Part shown: in pieces, positions 1 through 8,446 of the stretch
Layout of the letters: each line of letters starts with the position of its first letter
Numbering within the stretch: the first letter of the stretch is position 1
Assembly: GCA_002793195.1 (NCBI GenBank)
Contig: PFPT01000012.1
Coordinates: 25,157 to 89,156 of the forward strand
Length of the DNA stretch: 64,000 nucleotides
Direction: 5' to 3'
Source of the DNA: Gammaproteobacteria bacterium CG_4_10_14_0_2_um_filter_38_22
GTDB lineage: Bacteria; Pseudomonadota; Gammaproteobacteria; Coxiellales; Coxiellaceae
Made by a program: the position numbers and the translations under genes
The notes under the pieces: generated by a model
Seen by the model: only the letters and a program-made list of their open reading frames with translations
Told to the model about the DNA's origin: nothing
The model's database searches: none

Positions 1-383
1 AATGGACCAAAGTAATACGGCGGCGCAACAGAAGCAGAGCCTGTAGCACTCACAGAATTACTATTGCTTGTATCTAAATGTAAGTAGCTAACGCTAATTT
101 GATCAGCTGCGGAAGCAAATGTATATTGTACCCCCAAATCAAATGCAGCTTGAAAAGTAGGGTCAACATTATTTGTTTTCCAATGCGGCGCTGGCAATGG
201 AAGAGGTTGAGTATAAGTTGCATAAGCAAGATTATCTGCGCTAGGCAGCAAATAAAGCGCAGCCACATTTACAGTAAATCCTTTTTTTTCTACTGGAAAA
301 TTATTTTGAGTGGCAGCTTCAGAAGAGGTAATAAAAAATAAAAAAGCAGCAAAAAAAATACAACGGGGTAGCATGCATTTCAT
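1..383 (-). CDS. Legionella-type major outer membrane protein (porin) family, N-terminal part only
   Basis: The minus-strand frame from ATG at 383 stays open to the window edge (127 codons), so the 3' part of the gene lies outside. The first ~26 residues form a signal peptide: basic start, FFAAFLFFI core, then SSEAA. The mature start has the pattern of the Legionella_OMP family (Pfam PF05150): a GF-x-V-x-V-x-ALYLLPS strand, a DNLAYAT segment and a PHW segment, then a beta-strand ending in GVQYTF. A GGAG ribosome site lies 8 bases before the ATG. These proteins are outer-membrane beta-barrels and pore formers expanded in Legionella and Coxiella. Family assignment rests on the N-terminus only; which paralogue it is cannot be told. 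Confidence 0.75.
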   Translation of the reverse strand, partial: MKCMLPRCIFFAAFLFFITSSEAATQNNFPVEKKGFTVNVAALYLLPSADNLAYATYTQPLPLPAPHWKTNNVDPTFQAAFDLGVQYTFASAADQISVSYLHLDTSNSNSVSATGSASVAPPYYFGP

Positions 384-771
384 CAGGTTAGCTCCATCTA
401 ATCTAAAAGTTATACCACTATACAATTTTTTTTAAAAAAAGCATATGAAAAATAAACGGGAAAGCCAATATATTGTTAAAATATTTTAATAGCTTTTTTT
501 CACGTTTATTTTGCTCTCTCTAAATTGCTTATCATCAACCGGACCATGAAAACTATTTGGCTGATAATTTATCTGATAATCATAATCACCATCGATGTGC
601 ATCTGCAGGCTCGAGTTGCGCTTGAAGCTATGTTCATCGAACTCAAATTAATCAATAAAAAAATAGTTTCCAGATTATCTCCTGCTTTTTAACAAAACAA
701 TATGGTCTAAATTGCGGGAATCATTATAATGGGCGATAGCTTGATATAATGAATTATGCGAGACGAGAATA
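384..771. other. Intergenic stretch upstream of the porin gene; one doubtful 48-aa ORF
   Basis: No convincing gene. A plus-strand ORF at 546-692 would encode a 48-residue peptide with a very hydrophobic isoleucine-rich N-terminus and a basic tail, but it has no good ribosome site and may be chance. Two TATAAT-like hexamers (725-730 and 745-750) lie just before the ORF at 772, without a well-spaced -35. The promoter of the divergent porin gene should also be here but is not evident by eye. Confidence 0.3.
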
Positions 772-906
772 ATGAAGCTAAACAGACTTATTAACCACTT
801 AGAAAAATTTCATTTAGAGGCAATTAATAATTTTCATGAGGCCTGTGAAGAAGACGGCACTGATGACACAACTAACAGCACTGATAAAAAAACTAAAATT
901 GCCTGA
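772..906 (+). CDS. Small hypothetical protein (44 aa), perhaps the front of a frameshifted gene
   Basis: ATG at 772 to TGA at 904-906. The peptide starts with a basic amphipathic stretch (KLNRLINHLEKF) and becomes acidic then basic (CEEDGTDD...KKTK). I recognise no family. The +2 frame opens at 897 and continues without a stop into the next ORF (930-1178), so the two may be one ~125-residue gene broken by a one- or two-base indel between about 897 and 906. Confidence 0.25.
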   Translation: MKLNRLINHLEKFHLEAINNFHEACEEDGTDDTTNSTDKKTKIA

Positions 907-929
907 TCGCTGATTTAGATAGAAAAATA

Positions 930-1178
930 ATGGGTCATCATAGCCACCTAAAAGATTGTTTTGTAAGTAGAATGCGTCTTGATAAAATTGATATATTGGA
1001 AGCGGAAAAACAATATTTAAACGGTGTCAATCTCCGAAAAAAAATTTTTGTGTATCATAATGAGCACCAAAAAAAGGATGGGGAAACAATGACACTTTGT
1101 CTCAGGGCGCTTAATTTAGGTGTTGAGCTTTATAGCATGCCTCCTAGCGTTCCAGTGAGCACCGTAAAAATACGCTAA
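930..1178 (+). CDS. Hypothetical protein (82 aa)
   Basis: ATG at 930; the same frame is open back to 897, just where the preceding ORF ends in another frame. Charged, helix-prone and without signal peptide or membrane segment. It contains an EAEKQYLNG helix and a KKIFVYHNEH strand. I do not recognise the family. Its 3' end overlaps by 4 bases the convergent 3' end of the aminoglycoside-kinase-like pseudogene. Either a small real gene or the back half of a frameshifted one; coding status uncertain. Confidence 0.3.
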   Translation: MGHHSHLKDCFVSRMRLDKIDILEAEKQYLNGVNLRKKIFVYHNEHQKKDGETMTLCLRALNLGVELYSMPPSVPVSTVKIR

Positions 1179-2062
1179 AAAAATTTTATTAGGCAATACA
1201 AATGATTTGTGATCAATAACATCTTACTGGGATCAGCACCATCTTCAATAAACCACTGCGCTGAAATCACCGCTCTTAAAAAAGCCCAATACAATAATCG
1301 TCTCTGCTCAACATAAAGTGCACCAGATAATAATTGTGTTCGTGACAAAATGAGTTCGGGAATTATTGAAGCATTTTTTAATTCATCATCGGACAATAAA
1401 TCAAATGCGGCGGCTTCGAAAGCAACCTCACCAACAATGCCTTTTGGGTCAATGATGATCCATTGGTTTTGATGATGAATCACATTTTCGCAATGTAAAT
1501 CACCATGACAAAATCACTCATTATCTGCAGAGCTTAATAAAAATGTCCGTAACTGCATCGCTAAATCAACCTTTTGTTTGCTGATACGCGAATCATTGAT
1601 TCGGTCAAGGGCGCAACACCAATGACTGACATGTGTGAACCCTGCTGGTATTGCTGAACGATGCAATAATGTGTTAACCGTATCAGCATAAATATGAATG
1701 GTGTTTTTAATATTATTTTGCGTCGATGTTAATAAATCACCGGGTATTGCGCACGCTAACAATAACGCTGAATAATCAGCGTCATAATCCAAAACTTGAA
1801 TGGCACCTTGACCATCAAAATAATGCAATGCACGATATTCATCTTGACTGACTTTTTCATCGCAGCCAATTTTAAGCACAACTGGTTTTTGATTTTGCTG
1901 TTTGGCAAATGCCACATAATGCCAACTCATGTTACCAACCGGGTTAATATCAGTTAATGACCATTTAGCGGCTAAGTAATTTATGATATTGGGCAAATCA
2001 GCTAACCATTGAAAACCTTTTTCTTTATGTAGACTCGTGATATTTTTTTCTAACGTATTCAT
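1175..2062 (-). pseudogene. Aminoglycoside/streptomycin 6-kinase-like phosphotransferase interrupted by an in-frame TGA
   Basis: Starting from ATG at 2062, the frame encodes 182 residues, meets TGA at 1514-1516, and continues in the same frame to 1175. Right after the stop comes the phosphotransferase catalytic loop (FCHGDLHCENV) and then the metal-binding IDPKG motif, so the stop splits the protein just before its active site. The N-terminal part has the lysine strand (VVLKIG). The overall pattern is that of the APH(6)/hydroxyurea kinase family (PF04655), ~295 residues when joined. A single base change (for example TGG to TGA) would explain it. The truncated product would be inactive. The family call is firm; which drug or metabolite was the substrate is unknown. 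Confidence 0.75.
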
Positions 2063-2648
2063 GAACGCATTATTCCGACAATAATACTGCTAACGTATAT
2101 CATGCCTGATTTTTTTCAACAATCATGATTGCATGGAGTTGATAAAAAACAAGCTGCTTTTACCAGTTCTTCCAAAAAGCTCAGAAGATCAGGATCAACG
2201 CGCATAGGACTTAAAAATTAAAGCGGTGTTAACCCCACCAAAAGCAAAGTTATTACTCACAATATATTGGCAATCGATTTCCCGCTCTGTATTCATAATA
2301 TAATCTAGGGCAGCCAATGGTTTTGCAACGCGGCCCAGCCAATATTGCTGTCCGCGCTAATGCAGCAATAACATTGTAATCTTACCGCGATTTCACAGAT
2401 AGCAACTTCTCAAGTTTAACAAGCATATTTAAATTTATAAGCTCAAACCACTATCGAAATACACAATCACATCGCCAGGAGATTTTCATCACCTTCATTC
2501 TTCACGCTACTCGCGTTTAACTACATGATTTGTTTTGTATTTTAATGCTTGCGCAATAGAGGTAGCAACCCCTCATTTCTTCCTGTACGATTTAAAGTAC
2601 AAGGATCAGAGAACAAGTTGACTATATTCGAAAAAAAAGGAAGATAAC
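2063..2648. other. Degraded intergenic region containing a ketosynthase remnant
   Basis: Apart from the ketosynthase C-terminal fragment (listed separately), no intact reading frame is visible. Several short stretches on the minus strand at 2400-2620 look like decayed coding sequence, with stops in every frame. The region also has to hold the promoter of the secreted-protein gene at 2649, but I could not pick out a well-spaced -35/-10 pair. Confidence 0.35.
2195..2356 (-). pseudogene. C-terminal fragment of a beta-ketoacyl-ACP synthase (FabB/FabF type)
   Basis: Reading from 2356 to the TGA at 2195-2197 gives 54 codons. They include a LGRVAKPLAALDYIMNTE stretch and then the strongly conserved ketosynthase C-terminus SNNFAFGGVNTALIF. 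In FabB/FabF enzymes the FGGxN turn follows the last active-site region and lies close to the end of the protein, which fits the stop 10 codons later. Upstream the frame is broken and the catalytic Cys and two His motifs are missing. This is therefore a remnant of a fatty-acid or polyketide condensing enzyme. Very likely real as a fragment; function lost. Confidence 0.7.
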
Positions 2649-3455
2649 ATGAAAAGGATCATTTTAACTTTAATGCTATCATGCATTTTTATCGCACCGA
2701 TTTACGCCAAGACAGCGCAACCAGGTATTATCAACTTTAACTTAAACCCCTCTCCAGTAACCCATACATCCGTTCAACCAGTCACTTTATATGGATGTAA
2801 TAACACTGTGATCAAAACTAAATTATTTTGGAATGCACAAAACCAACTGTTAACTAATATTCCTTATGGAAACTATAAATCTAACACAGGGAAATCGTAT
2901 CACATTGCAAAGTACTATGTTTTATCACCTCCGGTTACTAGAAATTCTCCAGAAAAACAAAATCCTTACGTTGGCTTAGTCATTCCAGATCGTTTTGTTT
3001 TTCATGGGAAAAAGCCTGCGCAAATCATTAATATAGATTTCCGAGTTTTTAAACCGACCTATTTGCATTATATTCCAGTTGATTTCAACTATATTCACAA
3101 TGGGAAATCTTGCAGTGGTCAACATGTTAATGCCATTCTCATCAATATACATTGTAAAGATTTCCCTTGGATAAATGGTGCATTTGGCGGAAGTGGTATC
3201 GGCATCATGACAAACAGTAAAACACCTAGCTCATTTCTTCCCATGCTTGAAAAAAATAAACACCCTTTACAATGCACAGCCACCATTATTGATGACATTC
3301 TCTTAAACACTAAAGTTTTTTTTGCATTAGAAAATGGGAAAAAAATGGGGAAGACCATAGATTTAACAAAGTTGTATAAAAAATCGGGGGCCATAAAATT
3401 AATTTGCGTACCTAGAGCCCCAACAGATATCCCTGCGGGGTGTTCAGGACATTAG
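2649..3455 (+). CDS. Secreted protein of unknown function (268 aa)
   Basis: A GGAAG ribosome site lies 7 bases before the ATG. Residues 1-20 form a clear signal peptide (basic KR, hydrophobic ILTLMLSCIFIA, cleavage near IYA-K). The mature protein is rich in Asn, Lys, Pro and aromatic residues and has eight cysteines (YGCNN, KSCSG, IHCKD, LQCTA and later), suggesting disulfide-bonded beta structure in the periplasm or outside the cell. A glycine-rich GGSGIGI patch is near residue 180. I do not recognise a family. It stands alone, facing the kinase-like gene at 3566. Confidence 0.65.
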   Translation: MKRIILTLMLSCIFIAPIYAKTAQPGIINFNLNPSPVTHTSVQPVTLYGCNNTVIKTKLFWNAQNQLLTNIPYGNYKSNTGKSYHIAKYYVLSPPVTRNSPEKQNPYVGLVIPDRFVFHGKKPAQIINIDFRVFKPTYLHYIPVDFNYIHNGKSCSGQHVNAILINIHCKDFPWINGAFGGSGIGIMTNSKTPSSFLPMLEKNKHPLQCTATIIDDILLNTKVFFALENGKKMGKTIDLTKLYKKSGAIKLICVPRAPTDIPAGCSGH

Positions 3456-3565
3456 TATCCATAAGCAATGCATTAACCAATAATCTTTTTCTATAAAAAT
3501 GAATGATATTTTTCAATGACACGACACTAGCCGCGCTGATAGATCAGCTAGTATGAAGAGCGTAT

Positions 3566-5284
3566 TTATTGAGTATGACTTGGAATTTTGGACACATCCT
3601 CTTTTGCAAGCATAAACCCCATAGTGTCACATAGCTTGTGACACTGAGATAACCATTCCTGCTCATGTCGTTCTAATGTTTTTTTTGGGCTTTCAGCAAA
3701 AATAGAAAAAGCCATCGCATGTTGTTCAACTAAAGAATAAGAAATTATTATTTCCTCGGATATATCAAACAAATTTTTAATCATGCTTAAAATAGGATCA
3801 GAAATAAGCGATGTATGTTTTTGATATACCCAATCATCGTAACGATTTAGTATCGTTTCCAACTGAAAAAGCAAATGACGTTGATTTGAAAAAGGTCCTC
3901 TTAACTTCGTTAACTTCTCTCTTATATCATTTATCATGGTTTCATATATTGCCTTAAATCTCTCATATAACTCATCAAAAAATACATTGTCTGATCTATA
4001 TTCAGGGTTTTTTTCATACCAAATAAGCTGATTAAAAAGAAGATCGTAACTTAAACTCTCAGGCTTTATTAAATTTTTAAGCAAATGTATTGTCAGCTCA
4101 ATCTCAATTGTTTCACTTATTTCTCTATCGCGAGTTAAAATTTTTGCATCTACAAGTTTTTTCATTATAAGTTCTTCTTCTAACATTTTAACAGAGATAA
4201 CATGATTAAAATTATCTTGCATTAAAATACCTATTCGAAAAAACAGTGCTATTATTCGATATAAAAAGAAGAAATTTCTATGAGATCTGACCTGGTCAGC
4301 ATTGCTTCTTGAAAAAAGAGCTGCTTGATCAAGGAGATATAGTATTAAGCAACAGCCTCTTAATATACCCGCATCCTCGTGGCTCAATTTAGCAACATAG
4401 GAAATTACTTCAAAAGCATTTAAATTAAGATTAATTAATGATTGCACTAATCCTACTTGAGAAAGAGATAGTTTATTTTTCAAATGCGCTTTGCACAAAG
4501 CAGCTTTAATTTCAATTGAATAAGATTCTTTTGAAAGAATAGGTTTCAGTAATAAATATACTTTAGAGAAATACGCAATATTGATAGGGAGTATTTCATT
4601 AATTTCTTCTGACAATGCTTCAGGCAACTTTATTTGTTTAGAGTCGCCATATACAGCAGCCAATCTTTTTATTAAATCCCCTCTTTTGATTGGAGATAAA
4701 ACCCTTGTATCAGGCCGAAAATGCTGCAAAACAAGCAGCGCTTTTATTGTTTCAATTATGGTACGATCATCCTCATTTTCTTTTTCATACTTTTTAAAGT
4801 ACCTTCTATACATTTCTTGCTGATTAACCCAAAAATTTAAACTTGATTCACTTTTTTCTTCATCTGATTCTTTTTCAAGCCGCAATGCAAAGCCAATATC
4901 TACACAGATTATTTTACCTGATTTATTTTTTTTGAAGTTGCCAGACGAAATTGCATCTACAACAATACGTCCGGTTCTCTGATATAGCTCAATAAGAGCA
5001 TCACAAACTTCTAACGCCGCAGGCTTACTCCCTTCAACAAATGGCGCTATCCAACCTTCTCTATATAAACAAGCTGTTGGTAATAAATCTGGATTGATTT
5101 CATCCCATAACCTAACAGAACGACTGGGAATATCCATAACCACAGTGCTTTTATAAGATGGGTTTGAAGTAAACGTTTTTGCAACTTTATACACTACTGG
5201 GCTGCCATTAATAGTCCCCTGATAGACACAATTAAAAGTGCCTTCCCCTAAGTAGTGCCAACCTGGCATTTCCTTTCTTGACAT
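3566..5284 (-). CDS. Protein-kinase-like protein with a long helical C-terminus; possible effector
   Basis: The first ~160 residues resemble a eukaryotic-like kinase fold: glycine-rich loop GEGTFNCVYQG, a lysine strand VVYKVAK, a DAISSGNFKKN segment at the catalytic-loop position and a CVDIGFAL motif in place of DFG. No canonical HRD is evident, so activity is uncertain. The remaining ~400 residues are charged and helical with no membrane segment or signal peptide. I chose ATG at 5284 because AGG lies 8 bases upstream; an in-frame GTG at 5293 is the alternative. Kinase-like proteins with private C-termini are common among Legionella and Coxiella type IV substrates, so an effector role is plausible but inferred. 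It stands alone, separated by 260 bases from the polysaccharide locus. Confidence 0.6.
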   Translation of the reverse strand: MSRKEMPGWHYLGEGTFNCVYQGTINGSPVVYKVAKTFTSNPSYKSTVVMDIPSRSVRLWDEINPDLLPTACLYREGWIAPFVEGSKPAALEVCDALIELYQRTGRIVVDAISSGNFKKNKSGKIICVDIGFALRLEKESDEEKSESSLNFWVNQQEMYRRYFKKYEKENEDDRTIIETIKALLVLQHFRPDTRVLSPIKRGDLIKRLAAVYGDSKQIKLPEALSEEINEILPINIAYFSKVYLLLKPILSKESYSIEIKAALCKAHLKNKLSLSQVGLVQSLINLNLNAFEVISYVAKLSHEDAGILRGCCLILYLLDQAALFSRSNADQVRSHRNFFFLYRIIALFFRIGILMQDNFNHVISVKMLEEELIMKKLVDAKILTRDREISETIEIELTIHLLKNLIKPESLSYDLLFNQLIWYEKNPEYRSDNVFFDELYERFKAIYETMINDIREKLTKLRGPFSNQRHLLFQLETILNRYDDWVYQKHTSLISDPILSMIKNLFDISEEIIISYSLVEQHAMAFSIFAESPKKTLERHEQEWLSQCHKLCDTMGFMLAKEDVSKIPSHTQ

Positions 5285-5554
5285 AGCACACACCTATTCT
5301 CTAGACTTTCATCAAGTGTAGAATACAAAAATTAACTCATTATTAAACACACTGATATTTTAGTAGAATTCGTATTTTTTCAATGAAAAAAATTTACAAT
5401 AAAAATATCAACGGGTTAACAACAAGCTTAAATGACTATCTAGGTTGAAAAAACACGAATTATTTGTTTTGTAACTTTATGATTTCCAGTGTTTTCTTTG
5501 CATAAAACGAACTTAAAAGAAATTGCCTTGGTATTTTGAACTCAATCCAACATG

Positions 5555-6682
5555 TTAAAATGTATTCAAGATTTCGAGTGTTTCCATCGCTGATTTTTTC
5601 CATGAAAATAAATCACTTCTTTCAATACTATAATCAGACATAGCTAGATACTGTTTTTCACTTTCCATCAGAAAAACAATTTTTTCTGTTAATTGATCAG
5701 CATCGTGGGGTTGAAAAAATAACCCTTTTTCCCCTAGCAATTCATGATTACTTAGAATGGATGCGGCAATAATAGGCAAGCGGTAGTGCATCGCTTCTAA
5801 CAATGTAAAACCAATGGATTCACATAAAGATGGGAATACAAATAAATCCAAAGTGATATACAGTTCTCGAATTGCTTTATCAGCCAATTCTCCATGATTT
5901 TCAATCAACGCAGCAATATTGTATTTTTCTATTAATTTATTAACCTGTTTAAATGTGTTTGTATTTTCATTAAGCGTTAATATGATTTTAAAATCTATCT
6001 GTTTTGATTTTAACTGAGCAGCTGCATGAAATAAAACTTCAAAATTCTTTTGAACACCAAATTTTGTAATATACCCTATTCTCCATGTTTTTTGTTTGGG
6101 ATAGAACTTTGGATCAACACGGCCTTCTGCCAGGCCTATGCCAGGCAAAATAACAGATACTTTATTTTTATCTATTTTGAGTTGCGCAATAATTTCATTT
6201 GCTAATGCTTGAGTTGGCACCGTAATTTTATCTGCTTTTTTGATGGATGAAAAAACCCATTTTTTTCTTATACCCCAACCTATTTTTTGTTTGAGTGTAT
6301 TATTATACTTCGCATTTAAAGCAATAAATTCTTTTGAAAAATAGCCTGCTTGTAAAATCGATAAAAAAGCCGGACAAGGTAATTTTCTAAATGGCAATGT
6401 ATTAATTTGTGAATAAACACAGTCCACCTGCTTATTTCGAATGATTTTGGGTAATACAATTTCATTCCAATACAATAAATGCAGCGGGCTTTTCTTAACC
6501 CAAGGAAATGTTAAAATCGTTACCTGATCACTCACTTGAATTTTCTCATTCAGCACGTTATCAATAACAACAATCCAATGTATGTCAGGTGTTTGTCGAA
6601 GCATTTCGTTAAAGGTTCTGGTAAAAACAACTGCGCCACCGCCTTCTTTAATTGTCATTGCATTCATCAATATTTTTTTCAT
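5555..6682 (-). CDS. Glycosyltransferase, GT4 family
   Basis: A 375-residue GT-B enzyme. The N-terminal domain starts MKKILMNAMTIKEGGGAV and contains a VYSQINTLP stretch. The C-terminal domain has the donor-site features of Glycos_transf_1: an IGYITKFGVQKN start and the E-x7-E motif ESIGFTLLE preceded by VFPSLC. It should transfer a nucleotide-activated sugar to a growing lipid-linked oligosaccharide at the cytoplasmic face of the inner membrane. Its ATG overlaps the previous gene's TGA (ATGA), so translation is probably coupled. It is the last gene of the 44-kb run. Donor and acceptor cannot be told. Confidence 0.85.
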   Translation of the reverse strand: MKKILMNAMTIKEGGGAVVFTRTFNEMLRQTPDIHWIVVIDNVLNEKIQVSDQVTILTFPWVKKSPLHLLYWNEIVLPKIIRNKQVDCVYSQINTLPFRKLPCPAFLSILQAGYFSKEFIALNAKYNNTLKQKIGWGIRKKWVFSSIKKADKITVPTQALANEIIAQLKIDKNKVSVILPGIGLAEGRVDPKFYPKQKTWRIGYITKFGVQKNFEVLFHAAAQLKSKQIDFKIILTLNENTNTFKQVNKLIEKYNIAALIENHGELADKAIRELYITLDLFVFPSLCESIGFTLLEAMHYRLPIIAASILSNHELLGEKGLFFQPHDADQLTEKIVFLMESEKQYLAMSDYSIERSDLFSWKKSAMETLEILNTF

Positions 6683-7614
6683 ATATCATCTCTGCAATTT
6701 TGAATTAATTTTTTCATCTCGCTGAGATTCATTTTTTCAGCATCTGCCGTATACAAACTGCTGCTCAGCCTATTTTTTTTTATTGGATTTTTTTCTGATT
6801 GAATCAAAACATAATTTTCATGTAAATAAGTAAATAATAATTCATCTGCACTCACCAATGTTTCATCCAATCGCTCTCCTTCTCTTTTTCCAATAATTTT
6901 GATATCAGATGAAATACAGCACGCCAAATCAAGCATATTAACGGCCTTTACTTTTTTCAACAAAATACCGCCATGAGCTTTATGCTCTGCTATATCAATG
7001 GCCTTGTAAATTAATTTTGCGGCATCCTTAGGCAAAAAAATAAACCTATTCATGCTTGGATCGGTGATGCTTAATGGCTGATCGTTTTCTTTTAAATCTA
7101 ACCAACGTGAAATGACTGAACCTGCGCTGTTAGCTACATTACAAAATCGACAACAAATAAATCTGTTTTTGTCATTATTCGCTTCAAAAAAAAGATGTTC
7201 CATTAAGTTTTTTGTATGGCCATATACGCTATTACTTAAACATGCTTTATCACTACTCACACCAATGGTAATGGGCACATTAGCAGAACAAGCTGCTTCA
7301 ATGATATTCATACTACCCAATAAATTCGTGCGAATTGCTTGAGAAGGTTTTTTTTGAGCGATATCAATATATTTTAAAGCAGCGGCATGAATCACAATAT
7401 CTGGCTTTACAGCTTGAAATACTTTGATTAATTTATTTTTATTTTCAATTGAGCCGATGACTAAATCAATATTTTTAAATGTTGACTTTAGTGCTGCTTG
7501 CTTTTCTTTGTTTCTACCATAACTGATAAATTGATATTGATCATAATAGGCTTTTATAAAAGCATTACCTACCGTTCCAGATCCACCCGTCATTAAAATT
7601 TTTTTCATAACCAT
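6679..7614 (-). CDS. NAD(P)-dependent nucleotide-sugar dehydratase/epimerase, CapD/short-chain extended family
   Basis: Rossmann motif MTGGSGTVGNAF at the N-terminus, then IVIHAAALKYIDIA and SSDKA, with the catalytic YGHTK (YxxxK). The HAAALK and SSDKA motifs tie it to the PseB/CapD/WbjB 4,6-dehydratase branch. The conserved C-terminal GERLDETL fits that branch too. Start is uncertain: ATG at 7614 or 7608; the latter gives an ATGA overlap with the upstream TGA. It would modify a UDP-sugar for this locus. A third enzyme of this type beside those at 30848 and 53236, so a different product, such as an epimerised 4-keto sugar, is possible. Confidence 0.75.
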   Translation of the reverse strand: MVMKKILMTGGSGTVGNAFIKAYYDQYQFISYGRNKEKQAALKSTFKNIDLVIGSIENKNKLIKVFQAVKPDIVIHAAALKYIDIAQKKPSQAIRTNLLGSMNIIEAACSANVPITIGVSSDKACLSNSVYGHTKNLMEHLFFEANNDKNRFICCRFCNVANSAGSVISRWLDLKENDQPLSITDPSMNRFIFLPKDAAKLIYKAIDIAEHKAHGGILLKKVKAVNMLDLACCISSDIKIIGKREGERLDETLVSADELLFTYLHENYVLIQSEKNPIKKNRLSSSLYTADAEKMNLSEMKKLIQNCRDDI

Positions 7615-8399
7615 TTTTTCATATGTTGAATCATGCCTAAAAAATCCCATTTACCTATAATGATTTTTTTAAAATCTGCTAATGAATAATTTTTTTCTAT
7701 ATTCAATCTAGGTAAAGCAAAATTATTGCGTTTGTTTTTTAAGGGAATATGATGCGCCGCAGCTGCGTATTGATATCCAGACTCAGCTACCGCTGTCCTA
7801 AGTGTTTCTGAATGCTTCCCAAACGTATAACAAAAATGATGACATTCTGTTTCTAAAACAGCTTGAATAGCAGATTTTGAATTTAGCAATTCTTGTCTCA
7901 CAATCTCGTTGGGTTGTTTGGTGAGATCAAAATGATTCACGCCGTGTGAGCCAATTTCCCATCCATTTTCAGATAGTTTTTTTACTTCTTCCCATGTTAG
8001 AAACGCTTCATCCGGATAATGCCCTAAATCGGGTCGACTTAATTGACGCAAACCTTCCGCCTTACCCATCCAGTCTGTATTAATATATGCAGTTGCAACC
8101 ACCCCTTCCGCTTTTAATATCGGTAAAACCGTATCGTATAAACAGCTATAACCATCATCAAAGGTTAAAGCAACCTCAATACCTTTTTTTTGTTTTGAGG
8201 GCGTTAATAATGCATTGAGCGAGACAATACGCGTATTTTTTTTTAGCCATTGTATTTGTTGCTTGAAGCGATCCGTTGGAATTGCCCAAGGACTCTCTCC
8301 AATGGCGTGGTAAATTAATATTACTTTTCGAGCACTCCATTTTTTAAAAAAAATGGGGTGGCATTTTGCAATACGACGCTTCCATGTCAAAGAATTCAT
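7605..8399 (-). CDS. Polysaccharide deacetylase (NodB homology domain)
   Basis: A ~264-residue CE4 enzyme. Motif 1 is LTFDDGY (catalytic base and metal Asp) and motif 2 is SHGVNH (metal His), followed by the C-terminal repeat RLNIEKN. It would remove N- or O-acetyl groups from a polysaccharide in a metal-dependent way. The frame is open further upstream into the polymerase gene, but ATG at 8399 gives the normal length and a start (MNSLTWKRR) outside that gene. No obvious signal peptide, so it may act on a cytoplasmic intermediate or as an atypical member. It lies between a ligase-like and an epimerase gene. Confidence 0.85.
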   Translation of the reverse strand: MNSLTWKRRIAKCHPIFFKKWSARKVILIYHAIGESPWAIPTDRFKQQIQWLKKNTRIVSLNALLTPSKQKKGIEVALTFDDGYSCLYDTVLPILKAEGVVATAYINTDWMGKAEGLRQLSRPDLGHYPDEAFLTWEEVKKLSENGWEIGSHGVNHFDLTKQPNEIVRQELLNSKSAIQAVLETECHHFCYTFGKHSETLRTAVAESGYQYAAAAHHIPLKNKRNNFALPRLNIEKNYSLADFKKIIIGKWDFLGMIQHMKKWL

Positions 8400-8446
8400 A
8401 CTCACAACAATAAATTCCAAATAAAAATTACCAGTGATGATTAAAA

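Noticed and set aside
74..268. Minus-strand 64-codon ORF
   Set aside because: It is an out-of-frame shadow of the porin fragment, which is open over the same region with a signal peptide and family motifs.
546..692. 48-aa hydrophobic plus-strand ORF
   Set aside because: No ribosome site and no recognised pattern; kept only as a remark within the intergenic entry.
3119..3394. Minus-strand ORF opposite the secreted-protein gene
   Set aside because: Lies entirely antisense to a gene with a clear signal peptide; composition is that of a shadow.
3530..3553. GCTGAT-AG-ATCAGC palindrome between convergent genes
   Set aside because: Loop of two bases and no T tract on either side; not a credible terminator.
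7615..7650. Upstream extension of the epimerase start
   Set aside because: It lies inside the deacetylase gene and adds residues that do not belong to the Rossmann start.
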